Shown: positions 1-9,902, counted from the stretch's first letter. The stretch is 64,000 bases of DNA from Solwaraspora sp. WMMD791 (GCF_029581195.1 NZ_CP120737.1:1612001-1676000); one strand, 5' to 3'. The notes: generated by a model from the sequence alone, not told the origin. Made by a program: numbers and translations.

Positions 1-162
1 GAACCCCTGCGCGGCGACGACCAGGCCGATCTGCGGCAGGGCGAGACCACGTTCGAGCATCAGCAGCACCGTGACCGGGATCAGCAGCCCGGTGGGCGCC
101 CAGCGCAGACCGTGCAGGACCAGGTAACGCCGGTGGATCTGGCGTACGGTCAGCGCGGTCAC
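1..162 (-). CDS. MFS transporter, N-terminal fragment (cut by window edge)
   Basis: Only the first 54 codons are present; the gene runs off the left edge. It starts with GTG at 162, and its first four bases overlap the stop of the HTH regulator upstream, so the two are co-transcribed and probably translationally coupled. The visible part reads as a short basic head (RQIHRRY), then a first membrane segment containing the GLLIPVTVLLMLERGL stretch. That pattern is typical of the N-terminus of actinobacterial major facilitator exporters encoded next to ArsR-like regulators. The substrate cannot be inferred. The family call rests on a short stretch and on context. Confidence 0.7.
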   Translation of the reverse strand, partial: MTALTVRQIHRRYLVLHGLRWAPTGLLIPVTVLLMLERGLALPQIGLVVAAQGF

Positions 163-788
163 CGCTGGTCTCCGACCGGCTCGTCCCCGCCGAACCCGTC
201 CCGGTCCGCGCCGCCGCCCTTGACGACCCGTGGGAAGGCGTACCGGTAGAGCAGCACCTGCTCGGCCGCCCCGTCGCCGGGCCCAGGGTCGGTGCGGTAA
301 CGCTCGACGACCTCGGCGATCTCGGCGTTGAGTCGACGCAGCTGGTCGGCGGTGAGAGTCAGCCGGGTGTCGGAGTAGTCGGCCGCGTCGCGCCACTGGG
401 CGGAGTAGCCGTCACGGGCGGCGTGCCAGTCCTCGGCGCGCTGGACGAACACCTGCAGGAAGTAGCTGTTGAGCCAGTCGGCGGCGGCGCGCGCGTCCGG
501 GTCGTCGTCGAAGGAGGTATTGCGCCACGAGGTGTTCTGGTGCACCGCCCGCCACCAGCGTTCCCGGCCGGTGCCCCGGGCCGGCTCCTCACGGACCAGC
601 CCGGCATCGGCGAGTTTGCGCAGGTGGTAGCTGGTGGCGCCGGTGTTGGTGCCCAGCTCGTGGGCGAGGCTGGTGGCGGTGGCCGGGCCGTCCAGGCGCA
701 GCGCGCCGAGCAGCCGCAACCGCAGCGGGTGGGCCAGGCTGCGGACCTGGTCTCCCGTGAGCCAGACCGTCGACAGTTGCTCGTCCAT
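159..788 (-). CDS. ArsR-like helix-turn-helix transcriptional regulator
   Basis: A 209-residue protein starting at ATG 788 (MDEQLSTVWL). Residues about 12-85 form a winged helix of the ArsR/HTH_20 type: SLAHPLRLRLLGAL, then LAHELGTNTGATSYHLRKL as recognition helix, then the wing ending ...RERWWRAV. The C-terminal half is helical and probably serves dimerisation or ligand binding. A further upstream in-frame start exists, but it would translate through the palindrome at 805-849, so 788 is preferred. The gene is followed by the MFS transporter with a GTGA overlap, suggesting a regulator controlling its own exporter operon. Ligand unknown. Confidence 0.85.
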   Translation of the reverse strand: MDEQLSTVWLTGDQVRSLAHPLRLRLLGALRLDGPATATSLAHELGTNTGATSYHLRKLADAGLVREEPARGTGRERWWRAVHQNTSWRNTSFDDDPDARAAADWLNSYFLQVFVQRAEDWHAARDGYSAQWRDAADYSDTRLTLTADQLRRLNAEIAEVVERYRTDPGPGDGAAEQVLLYRYAFPRVVKGGGADRDGFGGDEPVGDQR

Positions 789-804
789 GGTCTGCACAAT
801 AGCT

Positions 805-849
805 CTGCAAAGATAGTATGCACAACTTCCGTGCATACTATCTTTGCAG
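805..849. promoter_or_regulatory. Perfect 19-bp inverted repeat, probable operator of the HTH regulator
   Basis: The left arm CTGCAAAGATAGTATGCAC (805-823) and right arm (831-849) are exact reverse complements, separated by 7 nt. The element is AT-rich in a very GC-rich background. It lies 17 bp upstream of the regulator start, where an autoregulatory site would be expected. No T-run follows it, so an operator is more likely than a terminator. Confidence 0.7.
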
Positions 850-871
850 TCAGTCTCCTGCTCAAGACGCA

Positions 872-907
872 GCTGGGCCCGGGTGCGGTACCGCACCCGG
901 GCCCAGC
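872..907 (-). terminator. 36-bp perfect GC palindrome downstream of aspS
   Basis: Two 18-bp arms (872-889 and 890-907) pair perfectly around a central GGTACC. It begins 21 nt after the aspS stop codon in the direction of transcription. There is no poly-U tract, which is common for actinobacterial terminators. It separates aspS from the regulator operator at 805-849. Confidence 0.65.
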
Positions 908-928
908 CCCCAACTGTCGATCAGCAGA

Positions 929-2749
929 TCAGGACGGCTCCACCGGGGCGGCCACCCCGGCCGTACCGGACGCCGGGGTCGGCGCCACACCGGCCGGCGG
1001 CTTCGGCTTCGCGTCCACCCCGGCCTCTGCCCGCTGCTGCGCGGTGATCGGCGTCGGCGCCTGGGTCAACGGGTCGAAGCCACCCCGGGTCTTCGGGAAC
1101 GCGATGACCTCACGGATCGAGTCCACCCCGGCCAGCAGCATGCAGATCCGGTCCCAGCCGAACGCGATGCCGCCGTGCGGCGGCGGGCCGTACTTGAACG
1201 CCTCCAGCAGGAAGCCGAACTTGTCCGACGCCTCCTGCTCGGTGATGCCCAGCAGGTCGAAGACCCGCCGCTGGACGTCCGCCCGATGGATACGGACCGA
1301 GCCACCGCCGATCTCGTTGCCGTTGCAGACGATGTCGTACGCGTACGCCAGGGCCTCGCCGGGCGCGCCGTCGAAGCGGTCCAGCCACTCGTCGGTCGGC
1401 GAGGTGAACGGGTGGTGCACCGCCGTCCAGCCGCCCTCCTCGGTCGGCTCGAACATCGGCGCGTCGATCACCCAGCAGAACGCCCACGCACTCTCGTCGA
1501 TCAGGTTGGCCCGCCGGGCGATCTCGATGCGGGCCGCACCGAGCAGCTCCTGCGCCTCCCGCCGGTTCGTCGACGCGGCGAAGAAGATCGCGTCACCGGG
1601 CTTGGCGCCGACCGCGTCGGCCAGCCCACCCAGGTGCTCGGCCGACAGGTTCTTCGCCACCGGGCCACGCGGCTCACCGGTCTCCGCGTCCAGCACCACG
1701 TACGCCAGTCCCCGTGCGCCACGCGCCTTGGCCCAGTCCTGCCAGCCGTCGAGCTCCTTACGGGTCTGGGTGGCACCGCCGGGCATCACCACCGCGCCGA
1801 CGTAGCCGCCCGCGTCGATCGCCCCGGCGAACACCCGGAACGCCGTACCGCGCAGGAAGTCGGTCAGCTCGGTCAGCTCCACGCCGTAACGCAGGTCCGG
1901 CTTGTCCGAGCCGTACCGGTCCATCGCCTCGTGCCAGGTGATCCGCGGCACCGGGCCGGTGATCTCGTGCCCGGCCAGCTCCCGCCACAACGCGCCGACG
2001 ATCGACTCACCCAGCTCGATCACGTCGTCCTGGGTGACGAACGACATCTCGATGTCCAGCTGGGTGAACTCCGGCTGCCGGTCGGCCCGGAAGTCCTCGT
2101 CCCGGTAGCAGCGGGCGATCTGGTAGTAGCGCTCCATCCCGGCCACCATCAGCAGCTGCTTGAACAGCTGCGGCGACTGCGGCAGGGCGTACCAGGTGCC
2201 GGGCTGCAGCCGCACCGGCACCAGGAAGTCCCGGGCACCCTCGGGCGTCGACCGGGTCAACGTCGGCGTCTCGATCTCCACGAAGTCACGCTCGTGCAGC
2301 ACCGTACGGGCGATCTGGTTGGCCCGCGACCGCAGCCGCAGCGCCCCCGACGGCCCGCTGCGCCGCAGGTCCAGGTAGCGGTACCGCAGCCGTACGTCGT
2401 CGCCGGCGTCGACCTGGTCGTCGATCGGCAGCGGCAGCGGCGCGGCCTCCGACAGTACGGTCAGCTCGGTCGCGGTCACCTCGATCTCGCCGGTGGCCAG
2501 CTCCGGGTTGTCGTTGCCCTCCGGGCGACGGTCGACGGTGCCGGTCACCCGGACGCAGAACTCGTTGCGCAGCGCGTGCGCCAGCTGCATCTCCTCGCGG
2601 AACACCACCTGCACCACGCCGGAGGCGTCGCGCAGGTCGACGAAGATGACACCGCCGTGGTCGCGCCGGCGGGCCACCCAACCGGCGAGCGTCACCGTCG
2701 TGCCGGCGTGCGTCGCGCGCAGGCTGCCGGCGTCATGGGTACGAATCAC
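929..2749 (-). CDS. aspS: Aspartyl-tRNA synthetase
   Basis: 606 residues, normal length for a bacterial AspRS. The N-terminal OB-fold anticodon domain (residues about 1-105; [19 protein letters not shown]) is followed by the class II core. Motif 2 is seen as [20 protein letters not shown] and motif 3 as [15 protein letters not shown] near the C-terminus; the bacterial GAD insertion lies in the middle. The tail after [14 protein letters not shown] is a Pro/Ala-rich extension. The enzyme charges tRNA-Asp in the cytoplasm. In many actinobacteria it is non-discriminating and also feeds GatCAB for Asn-tRNA; that is family knowledge, not visible here. It is transcribed divergently from the antiporter at 2883. 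Confidence 0.97.
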   Translation of the reverse strand: MIRTHDAGSLRATHAGTTVTLAGWVARRRDHGGVIFVDLRDASGVVQVVFREEMQLAHALRNEFCVRVTGTVDRRPEGNDNPELATGEIEVTATELTVLSEAAPLPLPIDDQVDAGDDVRLRYRYLDLRRSGPSGALRLRSRANQIARTVLHERDFVEIETPTLTRSTPEGARDFLVPVRLQPGTWYALPQSPQLFKQLLMVAGMERYYQIARCYRDEDFRADRQPEFTQLDIEMSFVTQDDVIELGESIVGALWRELAGHEITGPVPRITWHEAMDRYGSDKPDLRYGVELTELTDFLRGTAFRVFAGAIDAGGYVGAVVMPGGATQTRKELDGWQDWAKARGARGLAYVVLDAETGEPRGPVAKNLSAEHLGGLADAVGAKPGDAIFFAASTNRREAQELLGAARIEIARRANLIDESAWAFCWVIDAPMFEPTEEGGWTAVHHPFTSPTDEWLDRFDGAPGEALAYAYDIVCNGNEIGGGSVRIHRADVQRRVFDLLGITEQEASDKFGFLLEAFKYGPPPHGGIAFGWDRICMLLAGVDSIREVIAFPKTRGGFDPLTQAPTPITAQQRAEAGVDAKPKPPAGVAPTPASGTAGVAAPVEPS

Positions 2750-2882
2750 GGCACGGAACTCCTCATCGCGGGTACGGACTGCCCCCGCATTGTGTCAGCC
2801 CGGCCGATCCGCTTCGGCGTCGATCCCGGCCATGGCCGGCGTACGATCACTCGAGCCGTCATCCCCGGGGACCGGAGGGCGC

Positions 2883-4100
2883 ATGCTGCTGTTGTCCTTC
2901 GCCGCCGTACTGCTGCTGGCGGTCCTGGTCTCGGCGCTGGCCCACCGCACCATCCTGTCGACCGCCGCGCTGTTCCTGGTCGCCGGTTTCGTCCTCGGTC
3001 CGCAGACCACCGGCGTGCTCGACATCGAGCCCGACTCCCCCATCGTCGCCACCCTGGCCGAGCTGGCACTGTTCGCGGTGCTGTTCAGCGACGGCATGCG
3101 GGTCGGCTGGGGCGACCTGCGCTCGGCGTGGCGGCTGCCGACCCGGGCACTGGGCGTCGGGTTGCCGCTCACCATGGCCGTCACCGCCGTGCTCGCCCAC
3201 CTCGTCGTCGGCCTGGACTGGCCGGAGGCGCTGCTGATCGGCGCGGTCCTCGCCCCCACCGACCCGGTCTTCGCCGCCGCGCTGGTCGGTAACCAGAAGG
3301 TGCCGTACCGGCTGCGGCACCTGCTCAACGTGGAGTCCGGCGCCAACGACGGCCTCGCCCTGCCGTTCGTGATCCTCTTCCTGGCCGTCGCCAGCGGCTC
3401 CACCGATCTGCACCTCGGTGAACTGGCCACCGAACTGGCACTGGGTCTGGTGATCGGCGTCGCCGTACCGCTGGCGGCGATCATGCTGGAGCGGCTGCGC
3501 TGGTTCGGCACCTCGGCGCAGTACGCGCCCCTCAACGGCGTCGCGATCGGTCTGCTGGTGCTCGCACTGGGCCAGCTCACCCACGGCAACCTGTTCCTGG
3601 CGGCGTTCGCCGCCGGCAGCACCATCGCCACCTTCGGGCCACGCCAGCGGGTTGCCTTCAAACACTTCGGCGAGAACATCGCCGAGCTGTTGAAGCTCGC
3701 CGCGCTGCTGGTCTTCGGCGCACTGATCTCGATCGAGTTCCTCGGTGAGATCTCCTGGCCCGGCTGGGTGTTCGCGGTGCTGGCCATCGTCGTGGCCCGG
3801 CCGGTGGCCCTGGCGATCGCCTTCTTCCGCTCCGGCATGCACGCCCGGGAGCAGGTCGCGGCCATGTGGTTCGGCCCGAAGGGGTTCGCCTCGGTGGTCT
3901 ACGGCCTGCTGGTGCTCAACAGCGGCATCGACGCCGCCGACCTGGTCTTCCACCTGGTCGCGCTGACCATCGTGATCTCCATCCTGACCCACTCGTCGAC
4001 CGACGTACTGGTCGCGAACGCCTTCGACGAGACCCGCCGTACCGCCCCCGACCCGCTGGCGTCTGCGGACACCCACCAGGACAGGGGCCGCCCGAGCTGA
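2883..4100 (+). CDS. CPA1-type cation:proton antiporter
   Basis: A 405-residue integral membrane protein starting at ATG 2883 behind a GGAG Shine-Dalgarno. Hydrophobic segments run almost the whole length, about 12 in total. Family signatures include LAPTDPVFAAALV and ESGANDGLALPFVILF, the acidic/Asn-Asp motif of the Na+/H+ exchanger core. The C-terminus is a short hydrophilic tail. The likely role is exchange of Na+ or K+ for H+ across the cytoplasmic membrane for pH and salt balance; ion specificity cannot be read. It stands alone, divergent from aspS and convergent with the membrane protein ending at 4126. Confidence 0.88.
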   Translation: MLLLSFAAVLLLAVLVSALAHRTILSTAALFLVAGFVLGPQTTGVLDIEPDSPIVATLAELALFAVLFSDGMRVGWGDLRSAWRLPTRALGVGLPLTMAVTAVLAHLVVGLDWPEALLIGAVLAPTDPVFAAALVGNQKVPYRLRHLLNVESGANDGLALPFVILFLAVASGSTDLHLGELATELALGLVIGVAVPLAAIMLERLRWFGTSAQYAPLNGVAIGLLVLALGQLTHGNLFLAAFAAGSTIATFGPRQRVAFKHFGENIAELLKLAALLVFGALISIEFLGEISWPGWVFAVLAIVVARPVALAIAFFRSGMHAREQVAAMWFGPKGFASVVYGLLVLNSGIDAADLVFHLVALTIVISILTHSSTDVLVANAFDETRRTAPDPLASADTHQDRGRPS

Positions 4101-4125
4101 CGCCGGGCGGCCCCGTCGCCGGCCC

Positions 4126-4881
4126 TCACCCCGGGATCTTCCATGCGTCCATCCGCAGGCTGACCTCCCCGTCCGGAGAGACCCCGGTGATCTCCAACTG
4201 CACGACAAGCTGCGCCCTGCCCGAGTTGACGGCTGCGGCACGGCTCGTCCAGAGGCAGAGCACCACACCCTGCTGGACCGGCACCTGCGCCTCGGCACCG
4301 AGCGGGGCGATGCGGATCCGTTCCGAGCAGTCGTGCGGAGTGAGCCCCGGCGCGTCGACCTTGCTGCCGCGTACGTCCCGGCCGAGCACCAGGTTGGCCG
4401 GCGCGTTGCTGTAACCGGCTCGCAGCGTGATGTCCGCCTCGGACGACGGCACGTCGGCCCGCGGTTCGTCCAGGTCGGCGTGCATGCTGTCGTTGGTGCC
4501 GGACACTCGCAGCGTCAGGGGCTGCTGCGGGTAGTGGACCGCGTACTGAGTCTGCGCGTCGAGCGTCGGCTGCGCGGTCGGATCGACCGACGGCACATCG
4601 TCGGGCAGTCCAGTGGGCTCAGGCCTGTCCGGCGTCGCGGAGGCCTCGATCGTCGGCTCCGCGCCCGGCTCCGACCCGCCGTCACCGCCGTCCGGCGCAG
4701 TCATCGCATCGACCTCGCCCGCTGTCTGTAGAGCGATCACCGTCGACGTGGCGGCGAGCGCCAACGCGGCCACCGCGAGCACCACCGACACCGCGACCAG
4801 CAACCGCTGAAGCCGGCCGGTCGGTCGCCGCGACGACGAGGCACTGGAAATCGTCGACGGGCTGTCTCCAGAAATCGACAT
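4126..4881 (-). CDS. Membrane-anchored protein of unknown function
   Basis: 251 residues from ATG 4881, which has a good AGGAG site. The layout is a short Ser-rich cytoplasmic head, one transmembrane helix (about residues 25-50, LLVAVSVVLAVAALALAA), a Pro/Glu/Thr-rich linker (about 60-115), and an extracytoplasmic beta-rich domain with two cysteines (HDCSERI and VVLCLWT) that could form a disulphide. I recognise no family. It is divergent from the gene at 5061, which has the same head-TM-linker-domain plan, so the two may act together at the cell surface. Confidence 0.6.
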   Translation of the reverse strand: MSISGDSPSTISSASSSRRPTGRLQRLLVAVSVVLAVAALALAATSTVIALQTAGEVDAMTAPDGGDGGSEPGAEPTIEASATPDRPEPTGLPDDVPSVDPTAQPTLDAQTQYAVHYPQQPLTLRVSGTNDSMHADLDEPRADVPSSEADITLRAGYSNAPANLVLGRDVRGSKVDAPGLTPHDCSERIRIAPLGAEAQVPVQQGVVLCLWTSRAAAVNSGRAQLVVQLEITGVSPDGEVSLRMDAWKIPG

Positions 4882-5060
4882 CTGACTCCTCCATACGCCA
4901 TCGGCCAGGGACGGCCGACAATCACTCGGAGACCTCCGCAGCCGTGTGCACGGTCCGACTTCCGACGCACTCGGAGAGGCCACCGAGCCAGTTGATTGAT
5001 CGAGTAAGGTAATGGTGGCACGACGCCACAATCATCTTCCGTGACCCCGATGGACGAACC

Positions 5061-5744
5061 ATGCCTGACAATGGCAAATCCGCAGGTGAAGACCCTGGCC
5101 GACCAGGCCGGCCGGCGCGGAAAGTATCCGAACGGCTGGCGCTGGCCGGCTTGGTGGTCACCGTGCTGGGGGTGATCGTCGCCGTGTTCGCCTGGCTCTT
5201 TCCGGTCGGACAGCAGGCGACACCCGCGCCGACGACGTCGAGCGATCCAACGGTGACGGTGCCGGCGGTCACGTCGCCCGACGCCCCCCAGGATGGCTCC
5301 CCCGCCACGACCAGGGTCGAATACCTTTCCGCGCTCCCGGCCCACGCCGGCACCACCAATCTGACGGAACTTCCACGCGAACTGCGAGACACCGCCGGAT
5401 TCGATCGGGCCATCATGATCAAATGCCCGAGCAACCAGAGCATCGACAAAGTCAGCAAGGTCACCTATCAGCTCCTTGGCCGATTCGACACGTTCCAGGC
5501 GACCGTTCGGCCGTATTTCGAGAGCCAACCGGACGCCCGGATGCACGTCGAGGTCCTGGTCGGCGAACGCACTCGCGACGGCCGCCTGGCGTGGGCAGTC
5601 GGCGGCGGACAGTACGAGGCGACCGCCGAAGAGCCCAAACCGCTCGACGCGGTCGTCGAGGGCATGCAGGAGCTGGAGATCCAGGTCCGGTGTCAACTGC
5701 CGGACGGGGTGGCGATCCTGGTCGACGCCGCCCTGTACGAGTGA
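5061..5744 (+). CDS. Membrane-anchored protein, possible NPCBM-like C-terminal domain
   Basis: 227 residues: a basic N-terminus, one membrane segment (about 30-50, ALAGLVVTVLGVIVAVFAWL), a Thr/Pro-rich linker, and a C-terminal domain. The YQLLGRFDTFQATV stretch followed by short beta strands and LEIQVRCQLPDGVAILVDAAL resembles the NPCBM carbohydrate-binding fold. That resemblance is by eye and weak. Divergent from the anchored protein at 4126-4881 across a 179-bp gap holding the shared promoters. A GC hairpin follows its stop directly, so it is not part of the urease operon. Confidence 0.55.
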   Translation: MPDNGKSAGEDPGRPGRPARKVSERLALAGLVVTVLGVIVAVFAWLFPVGQQATPAPTTSSDPTVTVPAVTSPDAPQDGSPATTRVEYLSALPAHAGTTNLTELPRELRDTAGFDRAIMIKCPSNQSIDKVSKVTYQLLGRFDTFQATVRPYFESQPDARMHVEVLVGERTRDGRLAWAVGGGQYEATAEEPKPLDAVVEGMQELEIQVRCQLPDGVAILVDAALYE

Positions 5745-5745
5745 C

Positions 5746-5782
5746 GGTCGCCGTCCCACCTGCGCAGGTGGCGTCGCCGACC
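5746..5782 (+). terminator. GC hairpin after the 5061 gene
   Basis: The core is an exact 16-bp palindrome (CCACCTGCGCAGGTGG, 5756-5771), extended by imperfect pairing on both sides. It starts 2 nt after the stop codon and separates this gene from the urease promoter. No T-run is present. Confidence 0.55.
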
Positions 5783-5803
5783 CAGTGAGTCGGATACGTG
5801 TAC

Positions 5804-5819
5804 GTAACGTGATTGAAAT
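5804..5819 (+). promoter_or_regulatory. GlnR-box-like sequence upstream of ureA
   Basis: GTAAC-N6-GAAAT lies 58 bp upstream of the ureA start. It matches the GTnAC-N6-GAAAC half of the actinobacterial GlnR consensus except for the last base. Only one such pair is clear; the second expected pair is degenerate. A related sequence lies upstream of urtA at 29765-29803. Confidence 0.4.
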
Positions 5820-5876
5820 GTCAGAATGCCAGCATCTGGCACGACCCAGGTCTCGATCGCTCATGGAGGTCCGGTT

Positions 5877-6179
5877 TTGTTTCTCACCCGGCACGAGCAG
5901 GAGCGACTGCTCATCCACGTCGCAGCCGACGTGGCCTGGAAACGCCGTGAGAGGGGCATCCGGCTCAACCACCCGGAGGCGACCGCGGTGATCACCGCCT
6001 TCCTGCTGGAAGGTGCCCGGGACGGCCGCAGCGTGGCGGAGCTGATGGAGGCCGGGCGCCACGTGCTCGGTCGCGAGGACGTGCTCGACGGAGTGCCGGA
6101 GATGCTCCCCGAGGTGCAGGTGGAAGCCACCTTCCCCGACGGGACGAAGCTGGTGACCGTACACGAGCCGATCTCCTAG
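5877..6179 (+). CDS. ureA: Urease gamma subunit
   Basis: 100 residues, exactly the usual UreA length when started at TTG 5877, giving the family N-terminus [18 protein letters not shown] lies 7 nt upstream of this TTG. An in-frame ATG at 5826 would add 17 residues not found in the family and would ignore that ribosome-binding site, so it is rejected. UreA forms the small structural subunit of the (UreABC)3 urease that hydrolyses urea to ammonia and carbamate in the cytoplasm. First gene of ureABCFGD; ureB follows after 8 nt. Confidence 0.95.
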   Translation: MFLTRHEQERLLIHVAADVAWKRRERGIRLNHPEATAVITAFLLEGARDGRSVAELMEAGRHVLGREDVLDGVPEMLPEVQVEATFPDGTKLVTVHEPIS

Positions 6180-6187
6180 GAGCGAGA

Positions 6188-6607
6188 TTGAGCGCACCAC
6201 CCACGCCGTCGGGCACCGACGGCGGCACAGTCGTTCCCGGTGAACTCGTCCCCGGCGACGGGCCGATCACCCTCAACTCCGGCCGACCGGTGCTGACCCT
6301 GGCCGTGGTCAACACCGGTGACCGGCCGGTGCAGGTCGGTTCGCACTACCACTTCGCCGAGGCCAACCCGGCGCTGGACTTCGACCGCTCCGCCGCCTGG
6401 GGGCACCGGTTGGCGGTGGCCGCCGGCACGTCGGTGCGCTTCGAGCCCGGGGTGGACCGTGAGGTCGATCTGGTGCCGTTCGGCGGTCGGCGGATCGTCG
6501 CCGGGCTGCGCGGCGAGTGCGCCGGCCCGGTCGACGAACGGCGGCCCGGCGCTACGGCGGGCGACACCGCAGCAGGCGACGGCGACGAGGCGGGAGACGC
6601 GGCGTGA
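6188..6607 (+). CDS. ureB: Urease beta subunit
   Basis: 139 residues from TTG 6188, with AGGAG just upstream at the end of ureA. Conserved UreB core: [16 protein letters not shown] near the N-terminus, then [18 protein letters not shown], and the [11 protein letters not shown] equivalent ([13 protein letters not shown]). The C-terminal 25 or so residues are an acidic Gly/Ala/Asp extension beyond the normal domain. Its stop overlaps the ureC GTG start. Structural role: packs against UreC and helps cover the active site. Confidence 0.95.
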   Translation: MSAPPTPSGTDGGTVVPGELVPGDGPITLNSGRPVLTLAVVNTGDRPVQVGSHYHFAEANPALDFDRSAAWGHRLAVAAGTSVRFEPGVDREVDLVPFGGRRIVAGLRGECAGPVDERRPGATAGDTAAGDGDEAGDAA

Positions 6608-8340
6608 GCACCCTCGACCGACGGCGGTACGCCGCCCTGCTCGGACCGACCGCCGGTGACCGGATCCGGCTGGCCGACACCAACCTGCTGATCGAGATCG
6701 AAGAGGACCGGTGCGCCCCACCCGGTGCCGACGGCACCCCGGCGTACGGCGACGAGGTGGTCTTCGGCGGCGGCAAGGTGATCCGCGAGTCGATGGGCCA
6801 GTCCCTGGCGACCCGGGCCGACGGCGCCCCGGACACGGTGATCACCGGTGTGGTGGTGCTGGACCACTGGGGCATCGTCAAGGCCGACGTCGGCATCCGC
6901 GACGGCCGGATCGTCGCGCTCGGCAAGGCCGGCAACCCGGACACCATGGACGGCGTTCACCCGGACCTGGTCATCGGGCCGGGCACCGAGATCATCGCCG
7001 GCAACGGCAAGATCCTCACCGCCGGGGCGATCGACAGTCACGTACACCTGATCTGCCCGCAGATCCTGGAGACCGCGCTGGCCAGCGGGATCACCACGAT
7101 CATGGGTGGCGGCACCGGGCCGGCCGAGGGCACCAAGGCCACCACGGTCACCCCCGGTCCGTGGCACCTGGGCATGATGCTGGCCGCGCTCGACCCCTGG
7201 CCGGTCAACGTGCTGCTGCTCGGCAAGGGCAACACGGTCAGCGAGGCGTCGCTGTGGGAGCAGCTGCGCGGCGGTGCCGGCGGCTTCAAGCTGCACGAGG
7301 ACTGGGGCACCACCCCGGCGGCGATCGACGCCTGTCTGCGGGTCGCCGACGCCTCCGGCGTGCAGGTGGCGATCCACACCGACACTCTCAACGAGGCCGG
7401 GTACGTGGAGTCGACCCTGGGCGCGATCGCCGGCCGGTCCATCCACGCCTACCACACCGAGGGGGCCGGTGGCGGGCACGCGCCGGACATCATGCGGGTC
7501 GCGGCGGAGCCGAACGTGCTGCCGTCGTCGACCAACCCGACCCGCCCGCACACCGTCAACACCCTCGACGAGCACCTCGACATGCTGATGGTCTGCCACC
7601 ATCTGAACCCGAGCGTGCCCGAGGACCTGGCGTTCGCCGAAAGCCGGATCCGGCCGTCCACGATGGCTGGTGAGGACATCCTGCACGACCTCGGTGCGAT
7701 CTCGATGATCGGCTCGGACTCGCAGGCGATGGGCCGGGTCGGCGAGGTCATTCTGCGTACCTGGCAGACCGCGCACGTGATGAAGGCCCGCCGGGGCGCG
7801 CTGCCCGGCGACGGCGCGGCCGACAACATGCGGGCCCGGCGGTACGTCGCCAAGTACACGATCTGCCCGGCGGTGGCGCACGGCGTCGACGGCGAGGTCG
7901 GCTCGGTGGAGCCGGGCAAGCTGGCGGATCTGGTGCTGTGGGATCCGGTCTTCTTCGGCGTCCGTCCGCACCTGGTGATCAAGGGCGGCATGATCGCCTG
8001 GGCGCAGATGGGCGACGCGAACGCCTCCATCCCGACCCCGCAGCCGATGCTGCCGAGGCCGATGTTCGGCGCGTACGGCACCGTGCCGGCAGCGACCAGC
8101 CTGGCGTTCGTCGCGCCGGCGGCGATCGACGCGCTGCTCGGCGACCGGCTCGGCATCCGCCGCCGGCTCGCCCCGGTCGCCGACACCCGCAGCCGGGGCA
8201 AGGCCGACATGCCGCTCAACGATGCCACGCCCCGGATCGAGATCGACGCGGACACGTTCACCGTCCGCATCGACGGCGAGGTGGTGGAGCCGGCCCCGGC
8301 CACCGAGCTGCCGATGGCGCAGCGCTACTTCCTGTTCTGA
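6604..8340 (+). CDS. ureC: Urease alpha (catalytic) subunit
   Basis: 578 residues from GTG 6604, overlapping the ureB stop as GTGA. All nickel-site elements are visible: HVH in [12 protein letters not shown], the lysine that is carbamylated (about K229, in GFKLHEDWG), HTDTLNE, the [12 protein letters not shown] loop, and the flap cysteine (about C331, MVCHHLNP). The C-terminus MAQRYFLF is typical. It hydrolyses urea at a dinuclear Ni centre. In this locus it would complete degradation of urea imported by UrtABCDE or released by the guanidine hydrolase at 15812. Confidence 0.98.
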   Translation: MSTLDRRRYAALLGPTAGDRIRLADTNLLIEIEEDRCAPPGADGTPAYGDEVVFGGGKVIRESMGQSLATRADGAPDTVITGVVVLDHWGIVKADVGIRDGRIVALGKAGNPDTMDGVHPDLVIGPGTEIIAGNGKILTAGAIDSHVHLICPQILETALASGITTIMGGGTGPAEGTKATTVTPGPWHLGMMLAALDPWPVNVLLLGKGNTVSEASLWEQLRGGAGGFKLHEDWGTTPAAIDACLRVADASGVQVAIHTDTLNEAGYVESTLGAIAGRSIHAYHTEGAGGGHAPDIMRVAAEPNVLPSSTNPTRPHTVNTLDEHLDMLMVCHHLNPSVPEDLAFAESRIRPSTMAGEDILHDLGAISMIGSDSQAMGRVGEVILRTWQTAHVMKARRGALPGDGAADNMRARRYVAKYTICPAVAHGVDGEVGSVEPGKLADLVLWDPVFFGVRPHLVIKGGMIAWAQMGDANASIPTPQPMLPRPMFGAYGTVPAATSLAFVAPAAIDALLGDRLGIRRRLAPVADTRSRGKADMPLNDATPRIEIDADTFTVRIDGEVVEPAPATELPMAQRYFLF

Positions 8341-8375
8341 TGACCAGTCGACTCGCGCTGACCGGTCGACCGTGA
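8340..8375 (+). other. 11-codon mini-ORF bridging ureC and ureF
   Basis: The ureC stop and an ATG overlap as TGATG at 8338-8342. That ATG opens [11 protein letters not shown], whose TGA (8373-8375) overlaps the ureF GTG (8372-8374). Ribosomes could therefore pass from ureC to ureF by termination-reinitiation without a free gap. Whether it is translated is unknown. Confidence 0.4.
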
Positions 8376-9104
8376 GCGGGCTCGCCACGCTGCTGGTGCT
8401 CGCCGACGGCCGGCTGCCGTCCGGCGGGCACGCCCACTCCAGCGGACTGGAGGCGGCGGTGGTCGCCGGCCGGGTCGCCGACCTGGACAGTCTGGCCGGG
8501 TTCCTTACCGGGCGGCTGGCCACCGGTGGACGTACCGCCGCCGCGTTCGCGGCAGCGGCGGCGGCAGGCGCGGCAGCGGCGGCGGCAGGCGCGGCAGCGG
8601 CGGCGGCAGGCGCGGCAGCGGCGGCAGCAGCAGGCGCGCGGGCGGAGGCGGCTGATGACGCCGCAACCAGGCTGGACGCGCTCGACGAGGGGCTCGACGC
8701 CCGTACCCCGTCTCCGGCGCTGCGCCGCGCGTCGCGGACCCAGGGTCGGGCGTTGCTGCGGGCCGGCCGGGGCATCTGGGCGATGCCGACCGACGGCCGA
8801 CGGGACCGCCACCAGCCGGTCGCGCTCGGCGCGGTGGCCGCCGCCGCCGGGCTCGGCCCGGCCGACGCGGCCCTGGCCGCCGCGTACGGCCTGGTCACCG
8901 GGCCGGCCAGCGCCGCGGTGCGCCTGCTCGGGCTGGACCCGTACGCGGTGCACGGCCTGCTGGCCCGGCTCGCCCCACAGATCGACGCCGTCGCCGCCGA
9001 GACCGCGACGATGGCCGGCTGGCCGGTCGACGAACTGCCCGCCGGGTCGGCCCCCGTTCCGGAGGTCGACGCCGAACACCATGCCACCTGGGAGGTGCGT
9101 CTCT

Positions 9105-9115
<11 letters not shown>
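8372..9115 (+). CDS. ureF: Urease accessory protein UreF
   Basis: 247 residues from GTG 8372. The N-terminal signature [24 protein letters not shown] is that of UreF. The middle (about residues 55-92) is an uninterrupted Ala/Gly tract encoded by a 21-bp tandem repeat, in a helical region that is not normally low-complexity. The later conserved part ([17 protein letters not shown]) is intact, so the gene appears functional. UreF joins UreD and UreG on apo-urease and gates nickel delivery. Its last 11 bases overlap the ureG start. Confidence 0.92.
8551..8637 (+). repeat. 21-bp tandem repeat in ureF coding poly-alanine
   Basis: Three perfect copies of GGCAGCGGCGGCGGCAGGCG-C (8551-8571, 8572-8592, 8593-8613) are followed by a 24-bp variant (8614-8637). 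Each copy adds seven residues, six Ala and one Gly. The perfect copies suggest recent slipped-strand expansion; copy number changes stay in frame. Confidence 0.9.

Positions 9116-9901
<786 letters not shown>

Positions 9902-9902
<1 letters not shown>

Noticed and set aside
5826-5876. ATG 5826 as the ureA start
   Set aside because: It would add 17 residues foreign to UreA and bypass GGAGG; TTG 5877 gives the exact family length.
8551-8637. CRISPR-like array
   Set aside because: The direct repeats have no spacers, keep the ureF frame and encode poly-alanine.
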